NCBI GenBank assembly: GCA_946186505.1
Contig: CAMHNI010000008.1
Location: forward strand, 48,333-112,332
Direction: 5' to 3'
Source of the DNA: an uncultured Prevotellaceae bacterium
GTDB lineage: Bacteria; Bacteroidota; Bacteroidia; Bacteroidales; Bacteroidaceae
Length of the DNA: 64,000 nt
Every line of letters begins with the position of its first letter. Position 1 is the first letter of the stretch. Under the pieces are notes generated by a model that made no database searches, had not been told where the DNA came from, and was given only the letters and a program-made list of their open reading frames with translations. The position numbers and the translations under genes were made by a program. Below, piece after piece: positions 8,547 through 16,238 of the stretch.

Positions 8547-8867
8547 GTGCAAATTATCTTTGAAGATAAGGATTTAGAAGAGCTCATCACGACGGGGAGT
8601 AATAGCAAGTATAAGAAGTACACCCGCAATACAAAGTTTATGAAGGCACTTGCAACTGCATATAACTACTTGCGGTTGTCAGAACGTGCCACCGACCTCC
8701 GTTCTGTCTCTTTCCTCCACTACGAACAGCTTAAAGGAACCAATGGCCAAAGTTCCATAAGAGTTGTCAACGGAATGGTGGAGCGCATACTTTTCCGCGA
8801 GTTTGATGGCGGCATTAGAATAACAGTTTTAAGTTTAGACGATACTCACTATGGCAACAAGAAATGA
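8547..8867 (+). CDS. higB: HigB-like RelE/ParE-superfamily toxin
   Basis: 106 residues from a GTG start. FEDKDLEELITTGSNSKYKK at the N-terminus and ALATAYNYLRLSERATDLRS in the centre are characteristic of HigB (PF05015-like) ribosome-dependent mRNA interferases; IRVVNGMVERILFREFDGG is the core beta-sheet. A -7 element TATCTTTGC lies at ~8517-8525. The antitoxin start overlaps the 3' end by 17 bp, in the toxin-first order typical of higBA. Confidence 0.85.
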   Translation: MQIIFEDKDLEELITTGSNSKYKKYTRNTKFMKALATAYNYLRLSERATDLRSVSFLHYEQLKGTNGQSSIRVVNGMVERILFREFDGGIRITVLSLDDTHYGNKK

Positions 8868-9228
8868 AAATCCAGCACCTTTCATGGCAGTTCATCCAGG
8901 CATGATGATCAAGCCAGAACTCGAAGAACGTGGTATTAGCCAGAAAGAATTTGCCAAGATACTTGGCACCCAGCCTTCACATCTGAGCGAGGTACTCAAT
9001 GGCAAGCGTGCTCTCACAACAGAATTGGCAGTTAAGATAGAGAACGCTATTGGGCTTCCGGCAAAGATTCTGCTGTCGGCCCAGACACAGTATGAACTGG
9101 AATCAACTAATAATAGTACATTAACAGACGACAATCAACACGAGACCATTGCCGTCACTATCCCCGTCCGTGACCGCAACCTGCTACGTGAACTTGTCCG
9201 TAAGTTCGGGTGGGCTTGTATGCTGTGA
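8851..9228 (+). CDS. higA: HigA-like XRE antitoxin
   Basis: 125 residues. HPGMMIKPELEERGISQKEF starts the HTH (Q-x-x-F-A-x-x-LG, PSHLSEVLNGKR recognition helix) typical of HigA, which binds toxin and represses the operon. The C-terminus RDRNLLRELVRKFGWACML is an extension seen in Bacteroidetes HigA-like proteins. Overlaps higB by 17 bp, implying translational coupling. Confidence 0.88.
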   Translation: MATRNENPAPFMAVHPGMMIKPELEERGISQKEFAKILGTQPSHLSEVLNGKRALTTELAVKIENAIGLPAKILLSAQTQYELESTNNSTLTDDNQHETIAVTIPVRDRNLLRELVRKFGWACML

Positions 9229-9360
9229 AGGTATACGGTGTTATAATGGGCGGGAAGCAGAGGTCGGTTGTCGGCACTGCTTCCCGCTTTTTCTATCCCA
9301 CCATTCCATGTACCATTTCACAGTTTTACCATACTATATAAAAAATTGTCCCTTACCTTT

Positions 9361-9624
9361 TCCCATTCTGCTGACTCCTGTACCTTGTGGAAAGGCTACG
9401 GGTAGGCGAGCTTGCTCGGGAATGCGGATGGCCTCTTGGGTGATGCCCATGATGCGGCACACGTTCTTCTTGAGACCACTTCATGGAACAAGCGTCTACG
9501 TTGTCGCCGAGCGGTCTTCCATGCCCATTTCGTAGAGGATGAGGAAGAAGGTGTTCTTTGTTGTACCTCCGCGTAGCGCCTGAGCACCCAAGGAGCGCAA
9601 GAAAGCGACCAAAGCCGAGCGAAG
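9361..9624. repeat. Compound repeat: A micro-repeat, family C copy 3, H tail and B hairpin
   Basis: Leading CCTGTACCTTGTGGAAAGGC, then micro-repeat A (9393-9424, core GGCGAGCTTGCTCGGG), family C (9424-9560), H tail with hairpin CTCCGCGTAGCGCCTGAG, and a B-like hairpin (9594-9624). It separates the two HigBA-type modules. The ORF 9353..9766 on the minus strand is a repeat artefact. Confidence 0.85.
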
Positions 9625-9701
9625 ACCTCTTTTTCGTGAAATAATTACTTTTTTGCATTAAAAGTTGCTTGATTTGAAAACTTTTTTGTATCTTTGCGGC
9701 C

Positions 9702-10037
9702 ATGAAACGCGAAAGAATCATATCAGCGTACAAGACGTACTTCAAGGACTTCATCGACACTCTCAATGAGGCAGATGCCCGAAAGGTGTTCTACGTCATC
9801 GATATGCTGAAGACGCAGGAGCGGGTCAATGCAAAGTTCGTCAAATACCTACGCGATGAGATATTTGAACTCCGAGCTGAACATGGCGGAAACATCTTCC
9901 GTGTGTTCTTCATCTTCGACGACGGCAATGTGGTGTTACTCTTCAACGGCTTCCAGAAGAAGACACAGAAGACACCCGAAAAGGAAATCAACAAGGCGAT
10001 ACAATTAAAAAAAGAATATTATGCAGGAAAGAAATGA
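9702..10037 (+). CDS. RelE/ParE-type toxin (phage Gp49-like HigB)
   Basis: 111 residues. IFELRAEHGGNIFRVFFIFD and VVLLFNGFQKKTQKTPEKEI are the classic signature of Gp49-like HigB toxins: Arg-rich beta strands, then LFNGFQKKxxKTP. A cytoplasmic ribosome-dependent mRNA interferase is expected. The -7 element GTATCTTTGC (9688-9697) ends only ~5 nt before ATG, so the message is leaderless or nearly so. The antitoxin overlaps by 17 bp. Confidence 0.9.
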   Translation: MKRERIISAYKTYFKDFIDTLNEADARKVFYVIDMLKTQERVNAKFVKYLRDEIFELRAEHGGNIFRVFFIFDDGNVVLLFNGFQKKTQKTPEKEINKAIQLKKEYYAGKK

Positions 10038-10329
10038 CATAATGAGCGTTGACGCCATGATGGACGAACGCTTCGGAAAGGTGGGAACGCCCGAACGTGA
10101 GGCATTCCGCAAGGAAGCCTACGCTTATTGTGTTGGTCAGATTATCAGCGATGCACGTAAGCGTGAGAAGGTTACTCAGCAAGAACTCGCTCAGCGTGTA
10201 GGTACCAACAAGTCGTATATCTCACGTATCGAGAATGGCAGCGTAGAACCTGGTGCAGGCATGTTCCTTAGAATCCTCAGTGCCCTCGGCCTGCGCTTCG
10301 AGGTCTCACAACCTCTGGCGCTTGGATAA
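10021..10329 (+). CDS. XRE-family antitoxin for the 9702 toxin
   Basis: 102 residues with a C-terminal HTH (KVTQQELAQRVGTNKSYISR, then IENGSVEPGAGMFLRILSALG). The N-terminal part (MMDERFGKVGTPEREAFRKEAYAYCVGQII) is the toxin-binding helix region usual for partners of Gp49-like toxins. Overlap with the toxin frame indicates coupled expression. Expected to neutralise the toxin and autorepress. Confidence 0.9.
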   Translation: MQERNDIMSVDAMMDERFGKVGTPEREAFRKEAYAYCVGQIISDARKREKVTQQELAQRVGTNKSYISRIENGSVEPGAGMFLRILSALGLRFEVSQPLALG

Positions 10330-10346
10330 GGTCCTCCTCTACTTCC

Positions 10347-10571
10347 TCCCATTCTGTGAGATCCTGTACCTTGTGGAAAGGCTACGGGAAAGGCCACGGG
10401 TAGGCGCGTCAGCGGGAATGGGCGAGCTTGCTCGGGAATGCGGATGGCCTCTTGGGTGATGCCCATGATGCGGCGCACGTCCTTCTTGAGACCACTTCGT
10501 GGAACAAACGTCTCCTACGTCGCCGAGCGATCTTCCATGCCCATTTTGTAGAGTATGAGGAAAAAGGTGTT
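10347..10571. repeat. Compound repeat with nested A micro-repeat and family C copy 4
   Basis: Same leader as 9361 (GATCCTGTACCTTGTGGAAA). The A element is interrupted: GGCTACGGG, then a complete second A unit 10391-10420 (GGCCACGGGTAGGCGCGTCA...), then GGCGAGCTTGCTCGGGAATG. Family C follows at 10440-10571. The uninterrupted form is at 9393. Confidence 0.85.
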
Positions 10572-10639
10572 AATCTATATTACCATTATCGCTTCTCTCA
10601 CGAATTATTCGTACCTTTGCACCCAAAACATCATGGCGT

Positions 10640-11224
10640 ATGGAACAACGATTCAAGAAAACAGACAATGGTATTGACCTGCGGGCGCTACGCGAGTTCT
10701 GCAGGAAAGAGGGTGAGGCGGTCGCTTACCGCAAGTGCGACCAGCTGGAGCGTGAGGGCGACCCCGCACGTTGGTTCGCCTACGTCACCGAAGGATGCTT
10801 CAAGTATATCAATCATGGCGTAAGCAACGACCTTCCGCACATCACGTGGTTCTCGTTCGAGGGCGAGTTCGTGGGCGACTACCCCATGTTCCTCTACGGC
10901 CGTCCGGCGCAGACCATCATCGAGGCCATGCTGCCCAGCCGCGTGTTGAGGGTCACCGGCGAACAGATGAAGGAGTTCTTCAGCCGGGACTTGGAGCACA
11001 TGGAACTGCGTGCCAACATCGGCGAGCACATTCTCTGCCAATTCCGTTCGCGCTATATTGACCTCCACTGCGCCACCGCCAGCGAGCGCTACGTCCAGTT
11101 GATGCAGCGCTGCCCCGGCATCGTTAATCTGCTCGACCTGCAGGACATCGCCTCGTTCCTCAACATCTCGCCGCAGATGCTCTCCAAAATTCGCAAAAAC
11201 ATCTCTTTCGGAGCACAAAAATAG
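10640..11224 (+). CDS. Crp/Fnr-family regulator, paralogue 1
   Basis: 194 residues: an N-terminal cyclic-nucleotide-binding-like beta barrel (FVTEGCFKYINHG-type turn; here AYVTEGCFKYINHGVSNDLP, then ITWFSFEGEFVGDYPMFLYG) and a C-terminal winged HTH ending IASFLNISPQMLSKIRKNIS. No obvious cAMP or FeS ligands are visible. The promoter TACCTTTGCA is at 10612-10621. It is almost identical to 27123-27737 and related to 29504-30115. It is followed by the D-type palindrome/terminator. The minus ORF 10688..11227 is a shadow. Confidence 0.88.
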   Translation: MEQRFKKTDNGIDLRALREFCRKEGEAVAYRKCDQLEREGDPARWFAYVTEGCFKYINHGVSNDLPHITWFSFEGEFVGDYPMFLYGRPAQTIIEAMLPSRVLRVTGEQMKEFFSRDLEHMELRANIGEHILCQFRSRYIDLHCATASERYVQLMQRCPGIVNLLDLQDIASFLNISPQMLSKIRKNISFGAQK

Positions 11225-11244
11225 CATTTTTACAAAAATTCACT

Positions 11245-11305
11245 GAAACTAGTTTCAGAGTTTCACCCTCGGCGACCTTTTTCTTGGTTTCGCCGAGGTT
11301 TTTTC
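11245..11305. terminator. D element 1: palindrome GAAACTAGTTTC plus terminator hairpin
   Basis: A perfect 12-bp palindrome at 11245-11256, then CCTCGGCGA/TCGCCGAGG stem (11267-11298) and a T-tract. Same arrangement at 16141, 27736 and, with altered palindrome, 26885 and 30305. Confidence 0.8.
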
Positions 11306-11329
11306 GTGTTACTTTTTGTAACTTCGCGG

Positions 11330-11445
11330 CAAAAATCTTCGAGTAAGCGAGAAGAGAGTGAAGCGTCTTCGTTTCTAGCTTTCTTTAATAGGTGCTCAGG
11401 CGAGCAAGCTCGGAGGTCTTCGACTCTTTCGAGCGGAAGAAGATT
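11330..11445. repeat. Imperfect long inverted repeat with H-type core
   Basis: AATCTTCGAGTAAGCGAGAA pairs broadly with the region TCTTTCGAGCGGAAGAAGATT. The inner segment GGTGCTCAGGCGAGCAAGCTCGGAGGTC is the reverse complement of family H, with hairpin core GAGCTTGCTC instead of CGC-n3-GCG. No gene is seen. Confidence 0.6.
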
Positions 11446-11471
11446 CGATTGAAATCAATTTTATAAAAACA

Positions 11472-11531
11472 ATGAATATGAACAAGAAATCTATCATTAC
11501 CGCATTGCTCGCCCTCGGATTAAATTACTGA
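11472..11531 (+). pseudogene. Truncated signal-peptide start beside a TA cassette
   Basis: ATG 11472 reads MNMNKKSIITALLALGLNY then stop. The first 15 codons match the starts of the intact genes at 12461 and 20875; the frame ends at the junction with the family E end of the zeta-toxin cassette. Confidence 0.7.
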
Positions 11532-11603
11532 AATGAAACACCAGACACGATATCGCCAAAACGAAATATCCCTCTCGCCGGTGAGGGGGAAAGGGATGGT
11601 GTA
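11530..11603. repeat. Family E copy 1 (3' end of a minus-strand TA cassette)
   Basis: GAAATGAAACACCAGACACG... followed by CCCTCTCGCCGGTGAGGGGG, a hairpin that on the minus strand is followed by an A/T-rich run and probably terminates the toxin operon. Copies lie at 20171 and 21706. Confidence 0.85.
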
Positions 11604-11613
11604 TAGGGGTGGA

Positions 11614-12213
11614 TTAAGGGATTATCGTATGAACCCAACTGGGCAATTCTTTAACGTATTGTTTGAACACCTTACCGTCAACCATGCGGAAGAGCAGACG
11701 CGCTTCTTGGTCATCAACAGAGTTGTCATAAATATAAGTTCGGTCTACAAGTCTGCTTACTCGCTTACAATTAAGGATGGACTTATAGTAGCGGGAAATA
11801 ACTTTGGTGATTGGTACGTCGTGACCACCTTTCATCACCCGTCTGGCAATACGAGAAGCATTGATGGAAGGATGATTGGTGGCTACGAAGAAGAATCGAA
11901 TAAAGAATCCCGCCTCATGGGCACGACGGATGTAGTCAATCTTATCATCAGCAGAAAGAACGGTTTCAAAGATCAGGCTTTTCTTCTCGAGCAGACACTC
12001 CTCACGCAATGCCTCGCAATAATTCACCGATTGCATGATAGCCTCTTGAGAGTTCCAGTCACCAAACTTATCGTTGGCAATTTGGTCTGGGTTGATATAT
12101 ATGGCATTCTCCATCCACTCATGATGCAATATTTGAGTGGTTATGGTTGTCTTGCCCGAACCATTTGGTCCGGCGATGACAATAAGAACGGGCTTGTGAA
12201 CAGTGGCTACCAT
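11614..12213 (-). CDS. Zeta-toxin-like P-loop kinase
   Basis: 199 residues. Walker A IAGPNGSGKTT at the N-terminus, then YINPDQIANDKFGD and LIFETVLSADDKIDYIRRA, match zeta/AAA_33 kinases that phosphorylate UDP-GlcNAc-type sugars and poison wall synthesis. The C-terminal part has FFVATNHPSINASRIARRVMKGGHDVP, the R-x-x-x-R-V-x-x-GGHxVP motif of this class. The preceding antitoxin overlaps by 7 bp. The plus ORF 11533..12426 is a shadow. Confidence 0.88.
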   Translation of the reverse strand: MVATVHKPVLIVIAGPNGSGKTTITTQILHHEWMENAIYINPDQIANDKFGDWNSQEAIMQSVNYCEALREECLLEKKSLIFETVLSADDKIDYIRRAHEAGFFIRFFFVATNHPSINASRIARRVMKGGHDVPITKVISRYYKSILNCKRVSRLVDRTYIYDNSVDDQEARLLFRMVDGKVFKQYVKELPSWVHTIIP

Positions 12214-12383
12214 GTGGCTGAAATCTTCTGCGCATCCTCTCGCATCTGTTCAAAGAAGCGGGTGGTAGCCTCTTCATTTGTACGTTTAGCCTCCTCGGCA
12301 GCCTCCTTCATCAACTGTGAAAGCACAGCATCCGAAGGCTCCTCCATACTTGTCAACCGATATGTGTCAATTGTAGGATTCAT
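12207..12383 (-). CDS. Antitoxin-like partner of the zeta toxin
   Basis: 58 residues from the ATG at 12383 (MNPTIDTYRLTSMEEPSDAV). The track start at 12440 lies upstream of the promoter and is rejected. The protein is acidic and helical (LSQLMKEAAEEAKRTNEEAT), the usual character of zeta-neutralising partners. The start choice is supported by the shared leader: the same CAT AATCGTAATC position is used as start by the antitoxins at 20799 and 22333. Confidence 0.75.
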   Translation of the reverse strand: MNPTIDTYRLTSMEEPSDAVLSQLMKEAAEEAKRTNEEATTRFFEQMREDAQKISATW

Positions 12384-12420
12384 AATCGTAATCTTTTTGT
12401 TCTCGGGGGCAAAATTACGA
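12381..12420 (-). promoter_or_regulatory. Shared TA promoter/leader L1
   Basis: On the minus strand, TAATTTTGCCCCCGAGAACA then AAAAGATTACGATTATG. The -7 element and the ~24-nt leader are nearly identical before the antitoxins at 20799 and 22333, and similar before 26394. Confidence 0.8.
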
Positions 12421-12460
12421 AAATAATCCGAAATAATCATTCTAAACAGGAAATATTTTT

Positions 12461-13159
12461 ATGAACAAGAAACTTATCATCAACGCACTGCTCGTCTTCG
12501 TCGCAATGACGGGGCAGGCACAGAGCATAGAAGTAAAGTATTCCGTGTATTCCAAGAAACGAGTGGAAGCCATCAACAAGATAAAAGGTGCAAAGGAGAA
12601 TCAGGGGTATCAAGGGCTGTTGTCTGGAATGACCGCAGAGAAAAAGGATTCTTTCTGCCTTGTGGTCAAAGGTAGAATGTCATCATTTGAACAGATAGAG
12701 CCAGAGGAGGAACTATCAGACGACCACGGACCGAAAATCATCCTTGTGAGTTCCGATTACAGTGAAGAAAGCGTATCCGTGTATAAGAATCTTGCGGATA
12801 TGAATGTAACGGAATTGAAGGACTTTCTGGCACGAACTTATTCCATAACGCATCCATTACCCCGCTATCAGTGGAAAGTCAGCACAGAGATGAAGAATAT
12901 TATGGGGCTTGAAACTCACAAGGCCACCATTGGCGACTCAATTACAGCATGGTTCTGCCCGACAATCCCCGTGCAGGACGGACCGGGCTTGTACTGCGGG
13001 CTTCCTGGTCTTATCCTCGACTTGGAGGACGGGCAGACCATCTATTCATGTACAGCTATCAATACCAACTCCACACGCGAGGTAGAAAAGCCCAAAAGAG
13101 CTAAGGTGGTTACGGCTGAAGAGTTTGAGGAGTTGAGAAAACGCGAATTCAGCAGATAG
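12461..13159 (+). CDS. GLPGLI-family secreted protein
   Basis: 232 residues with signal peptide MNKKLIINALLVFVAMTGQAQ and the defining motif YCGLPGLILDLEDG near residue 184. Members are periplasmic or surface proteins usually encoded beside a TonB-receptor-like barrel, as here (4-nt gap to 13164). Function is unknown; co-occurrence suggests a partner of the barrel protein. RBS AGGAAA precedes ATG. Confidence 0.88.
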   Translation: MNKKLIINALLVFVAMTGQAQSIEVKYSVYSKKRVEAINKIKGAKENQGYQGLLSGMTAEKKDSFCLVVKGRMSSFEQIEPEEELSDDHGPKIILVSSDYSEESVSVYKNLADMNVTELKDFLARTYSITHPLPRYQWKVSTEMKNIMGLETHKATIGDSITAWFCPTIPVQDGPGLYCGLPGLILDLEDGQTIYSCTAINTNSTREVEKPKRAKVVTAEEFEELRKREFSR

Positions 13160-13163
13160 GAAC

Positions 13164-15764
13164 ATGAAGGATAAGACGATAGCTCTCATATCGTTGTTTA
13201 TGCTCTTTGCTGCAAGCTGTCATGCGGAAGGCATCAAGTTAAGCGGAACGGTTGTTAATGCTGATGACGGTTCCGCGGTGTCTTTTGCCAACATTATGGC
13301 CTATAGCCTCCCTGACAGTACACTTCTGGGATATGCCATTTCTTCTGACAACGGGACTTTCTCGGTTGACACGTCACCATCCGTTAAAGATTTGTTCATT
13401 AAGGTTTCTTGTCTGGGCTTCAAAGGCCAGTCCATTACAACAATGACAGGAGCCGATAGTCTGCAGATTAGGCTGGAGCCTGACAGCAAGATGCTGGAAA
13501 CCGTTGTTGTCACAGGGCGTTCCCCTAGCATCAAGGTCAGCGGCGACACCATCGATTATAACATCGGGAAATACACCACAGGAAACGAGAAAGTCCTGAA
13601 AGATATTCTTGCCAAGTTACCGGGAATGGATGTCGATGAGAAGGGGCAGGTAACGGTCAATGGCGAGGCGGTGAAGAAGATTCTTATTGACGGCCAGGAT
13701 TTCTTCGGCAATCAGAACGAGCAGATTGCGAATAATCTCCCAGCCAAGATCGTCGATAAGATTCAGTTGCAGAAGAACTACAGCGAGTTCTCACTGCTCA
13801 GTGGTTTCAACACCCGTAAGGCCAATGCCTTGAATGTAAAGATAGACTCCCTGCACCGTGGCCGTTTGACAGGCAACGCAGAACTGCTTGGCGGATGGCC
13901 AAGCAACTATCGGGGAATCATGAACGCCTATTCGTTTGGCAACAAGGCCATGCTGGGCTTCAATGCCAAATACTTCAACACGGGCGAGGAAATCATGACG
14001 CTTATGGACTACATCAAACTGCTGGGTAGTGTGAATGACTATGCCCGCTCGTTTGGTGGGCAAGACCGGGTGATAGACAACGGTGTCAACTTGCCGACGT
14101 TCTTGTCAAACAACATCAATTCCTACGAAAGACGGAATGCACTCATATCATCCAACATCGCATGGAATCCCAATGAGCGGTTGAAGCTCAATGCCTACTA
14201 CATGTATAACTTCGAGGCCAGCAGGGGACAGTATGACACTGACAGAACTTATATGGAAACCGGCAGGACCGAGTCGTTTACTGAGACATCAGACACCAGG
14301 CGCAGCTTCCATCACTTCGGAGTGAATATGAAGTACATGCTGCCTAATAATGCGGCTTTTGACAGCCGCACCACCATTACGGCCATGCCGCAAACAGGTT
14401 ATAGGCATATTGACAAATACAACACCGAGGACAGGTTGCAGGAATGGGACATCAGCCATCGTATGTCGCTGGTGAAGAATTGGAACAACAGAAACCTGCT
14501 GTCGCTGAGTGGAGAACTGGGCTACCACAATCGCCAACGACACCTGCAGGTGGAATCAGGTAGCGTACTTTATGACCTCCCGGAATACATACACCTTGTC
14601 AGCCAAGAGCAAAGAAACTCAATGCTGGATGCACTGCTCTCTGTCTCATGGTCTCACAGACTTTCCAAAGTCTGGCAGATGGGTATGTCAGGCGGATGGA
14701 ACATGATTCGTAACGTCGTTTCGGCTGACGCATCCATCGAACGCTTCAACGTAATCGCTCAGAGCCTTACGACAAATGTCTATGACTATTCCCTCTCGTT
14801 CTCAAAGAAGAAAGGCTTGTTGCGTCTGAATAGCGGTCTGACCTTGGCAAGCATAAACAGCCGTTATGATGACAACAGAATCGTTCTGCTGCCAGATGTC
14901 AGTCTTGAACTGGCGTTCAATTCCACCAACTCCATGTCGTTATCCTATAGTAGTTCATACGAGGCTGACGACGATGTGTTTATGAACGGCACGGTGATGG
15001 ATGACTATCGGCAATATACCGTTTTCAGTGGACAGCAGAACATCCTGCATCGAAAAGACATGTTGCAGTTTGGCGTGAACTATTTCGACATTCTAAACGA
15101 CTTCACTCTTATTATGAATGTAGGATGCTCTTTTACAGACAAACCTTATATCTCGGACTTTCAGAACACTGGAAGCGGAGTAAAGGTTGACTTGTTGAGA
15201 ACAGACCGCGACAGCCGAACTCAACATGCCTATTTCAATATCAAGAAAGGCTTTCGCGTGCCGTTTGTGCTGACGTTCAAGGCAACCGCAACCAACTCCT
15301 TGTACCAGACGTCCTATCAGCACGTTCTCAGTGACAACCGCTCCTCGCTAATGGATGGATCATTGTCCATAGCCAGTAAATTCAAGTCCCTGTTCAACGT
15401 TGAGGTAGGCTATAAGCTCATATTGCAACAAAGCAAGATAGGAATCAGCGACCAAACGATTAATTTCGCTCAACACGAGGTTTATGTCAAGCCCATACTT
15501 TTCAGGAAGGAGTCCTTTGAGCTGAATGTCCCCGTGTCATTCGTCCTTGACCATTCAGGGCAGGATGAGTTTCAAAACTTTGACCTGGGGCTGTCTGCCA
15601 TGTTCTCCCTCAGACGATGGTCTTTCTCCGTCGAAGGACATAATCTGCTTCACACCCGAAACTACCGCCGACTTCGGGTAGAATCCCAAAACGATTACAA
15701 CGAGGTTATCACAGAAAACAGACTGCCCGGTTATATTATCGCAGGCGCTAAATTCATGTTCTAA
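13164..15764 (+). CDS. TonB-receptor-like outer-membrane barrel with CarboxypepD-reg domain
   Basis: 866 residues. After the signal peptide comes a carboxypeptidase-regulatory-like domain (KLSGTVVNADDGSAVSFANI...), a plug-like domain (DTIDYNIGKYTTGNEKVLKD, then ILAKLPGMDVDEKGQVTVNG and KKILIDGQDFFG), and a long beta-barrel ending in ...YIIAGAKFMF with terminal Phe. It is the usual partner of GLPGLI proteins. The ligand is unknown. No TonB box was identified with confidence. Confidence 0.9.
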   Translation: MKDKTIALISLFMLFAASCHAEGIKLSGTVVNADDGSAVSFANIMAYSLPDSTLLGYAISSDNGTFSVDTSPSVKDLFIKVSCLGFKGQSITTMTGADSLQIRLEPDSKMLETVVVTGRSPSIKVSGDTIDYNIGKYTTGNEKVLKDILAKLPGMDVDEKGQVTVNGEAVKKILIDGQDFFGNQNEQIANNLPAKIVDKIQLQKNYSEFSLLSGFNTRKANALNVKIDSLHRGRLTGNAELLGGWPSNYRGIMNAYSFGNKAMLGFNAKYFNTGEEIMTLMDYIKLLGSVNDYARSFGGQDRVIDNGVNLPTFLSNNINSYERRNALISSNIAWNPNERLKLNAYYMYNFEASRGQYDTDRTYMETGRTESFTETSDTRRSFHHFGVNMKYMLPNNAAFDSRTTITAMPQTGYRHIDKYNTEDRLQEWDISHRMSLVKNWNNRNLLSLSGELGYHNRQRHLQVESGSVLYDLPEYIHLVSQEQRNSMLDALLSVSWSHRLSKVWQMGMSGGWNMIRNVVSADASIERFNVIAQSLTTNVYDYSLSFSKKKGLLRLNSGLTLASINSRYDDNRIVLLPDVSLELAFNSTNSMSLSYSSSYEADDDVFMNGTVMDDYRQYTVFSGQQNILHRKDMLQFGVNYFDILNDFTLIMNVGCSFTDKPYISDFQNTGSGVKVDLLRTDRDSRTQHAYFNIKKGFRVPFVLTFKATATNSLYQTSYQHVLSDNRSSLMDGSLSIASKFKSLFNVEVGYKLILQQSKIGISDQTINFAQHEVYVKPILFRKESFELNVPVSFVLDHSGQDEFQNFDLGLSAMFSLRRWSFSVEGHNLLHTRNYRRLRVESQNDYNEVITENRLPGYIIAGAKFMF

Positions 15765-16140
15765 AACAATAATTCCGGCGCAACAGATAACAGGAAAGTC
15801 AGTGCAAGCCGAGAGCAGAGTCAAGCTTGCTTGCTATGCCGAGGCGCAGCCTGACTTCGCCCGATAGGGCAATGTAGAACCAAACAAGAAAGGACGGTGA
15901 ACGGCACGCCGCAGATGCTCTCCAGAATCCGCAAAGAAATCTCTTTCGGAGCACAAAAATAGCATTTTTACAAAAATTCACTGAACTTTTTCGATAAGCC
16001 AGAAGAGCAGAGTGAAGCTCGCTTCGACTCTGCCTTGGCGAGAAAAAGTCAAATAAACTATTAACTTTTTCGTCAAGCCAGAAGAGCAGAGTGAAGCTCG
16101 CTTCGACTCTGCCTTGGCGAGAAAAAGTCATATAAATTAT
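15765..16140. repeat. Repeat block: F1, Crp 3' relic, tandem hairpins
   Basis: No gene. It holds family F (15823-15889, same as 20092-20157: CTATGCCGAGGCGCAGCCTG...), a copy of the last ~55 bp of the Crp gene plus trailing sequence (15907-15983, CGCAGATGCTCTCC...), and two tandem ~77-79-bp hairpin units (15986-16064, 16065-16140; GAAGAGCAGAGTGAAGCTCG...). The tandem units split the sequence CACTGA|AACTAG that is continuous after Crp copy 1. Confidence 0.85.
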
Positions 16141-16196
16141 GAAACTAGTTTCAGAGTTTCACCCTCGGCGACCATTTTTCCGGCTCCGCCGAGGGT
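16141..16196. terminator. D element 2: GAAACTAGTTTC plus hairpin
   Basis: Palindrome 16141-16152 and ACCCTCGGCG/CGCCGAGGGT stem (16161-16196). The following TAATTTTGCA serves as the -7 element of the LuxR gene. Confidence 0.8.
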
Positions 16197-16238
16197 AATT
16201 TCGTAGAAATTTTGTAATTTTGCAACCGAGATACGGAT

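Noticed and set aside
9149-9535. Plus-strand ORF of 128 aa
   Set aside because: Overlaps the HigA 3' end in another frame and then reads through repeats A and C.
10688-11227. Minus-strand ORF of 179 aa
   Set aside because: Shadow of the Crp gene; the same shadow appears at 27078-27725, which reflects duplication of the real gene.
11533-12426. Plus-strand ORF of 297 aa
   Set aside because: Antisense to a clear zeta toxin with Walker A and a good antitoxin partner.
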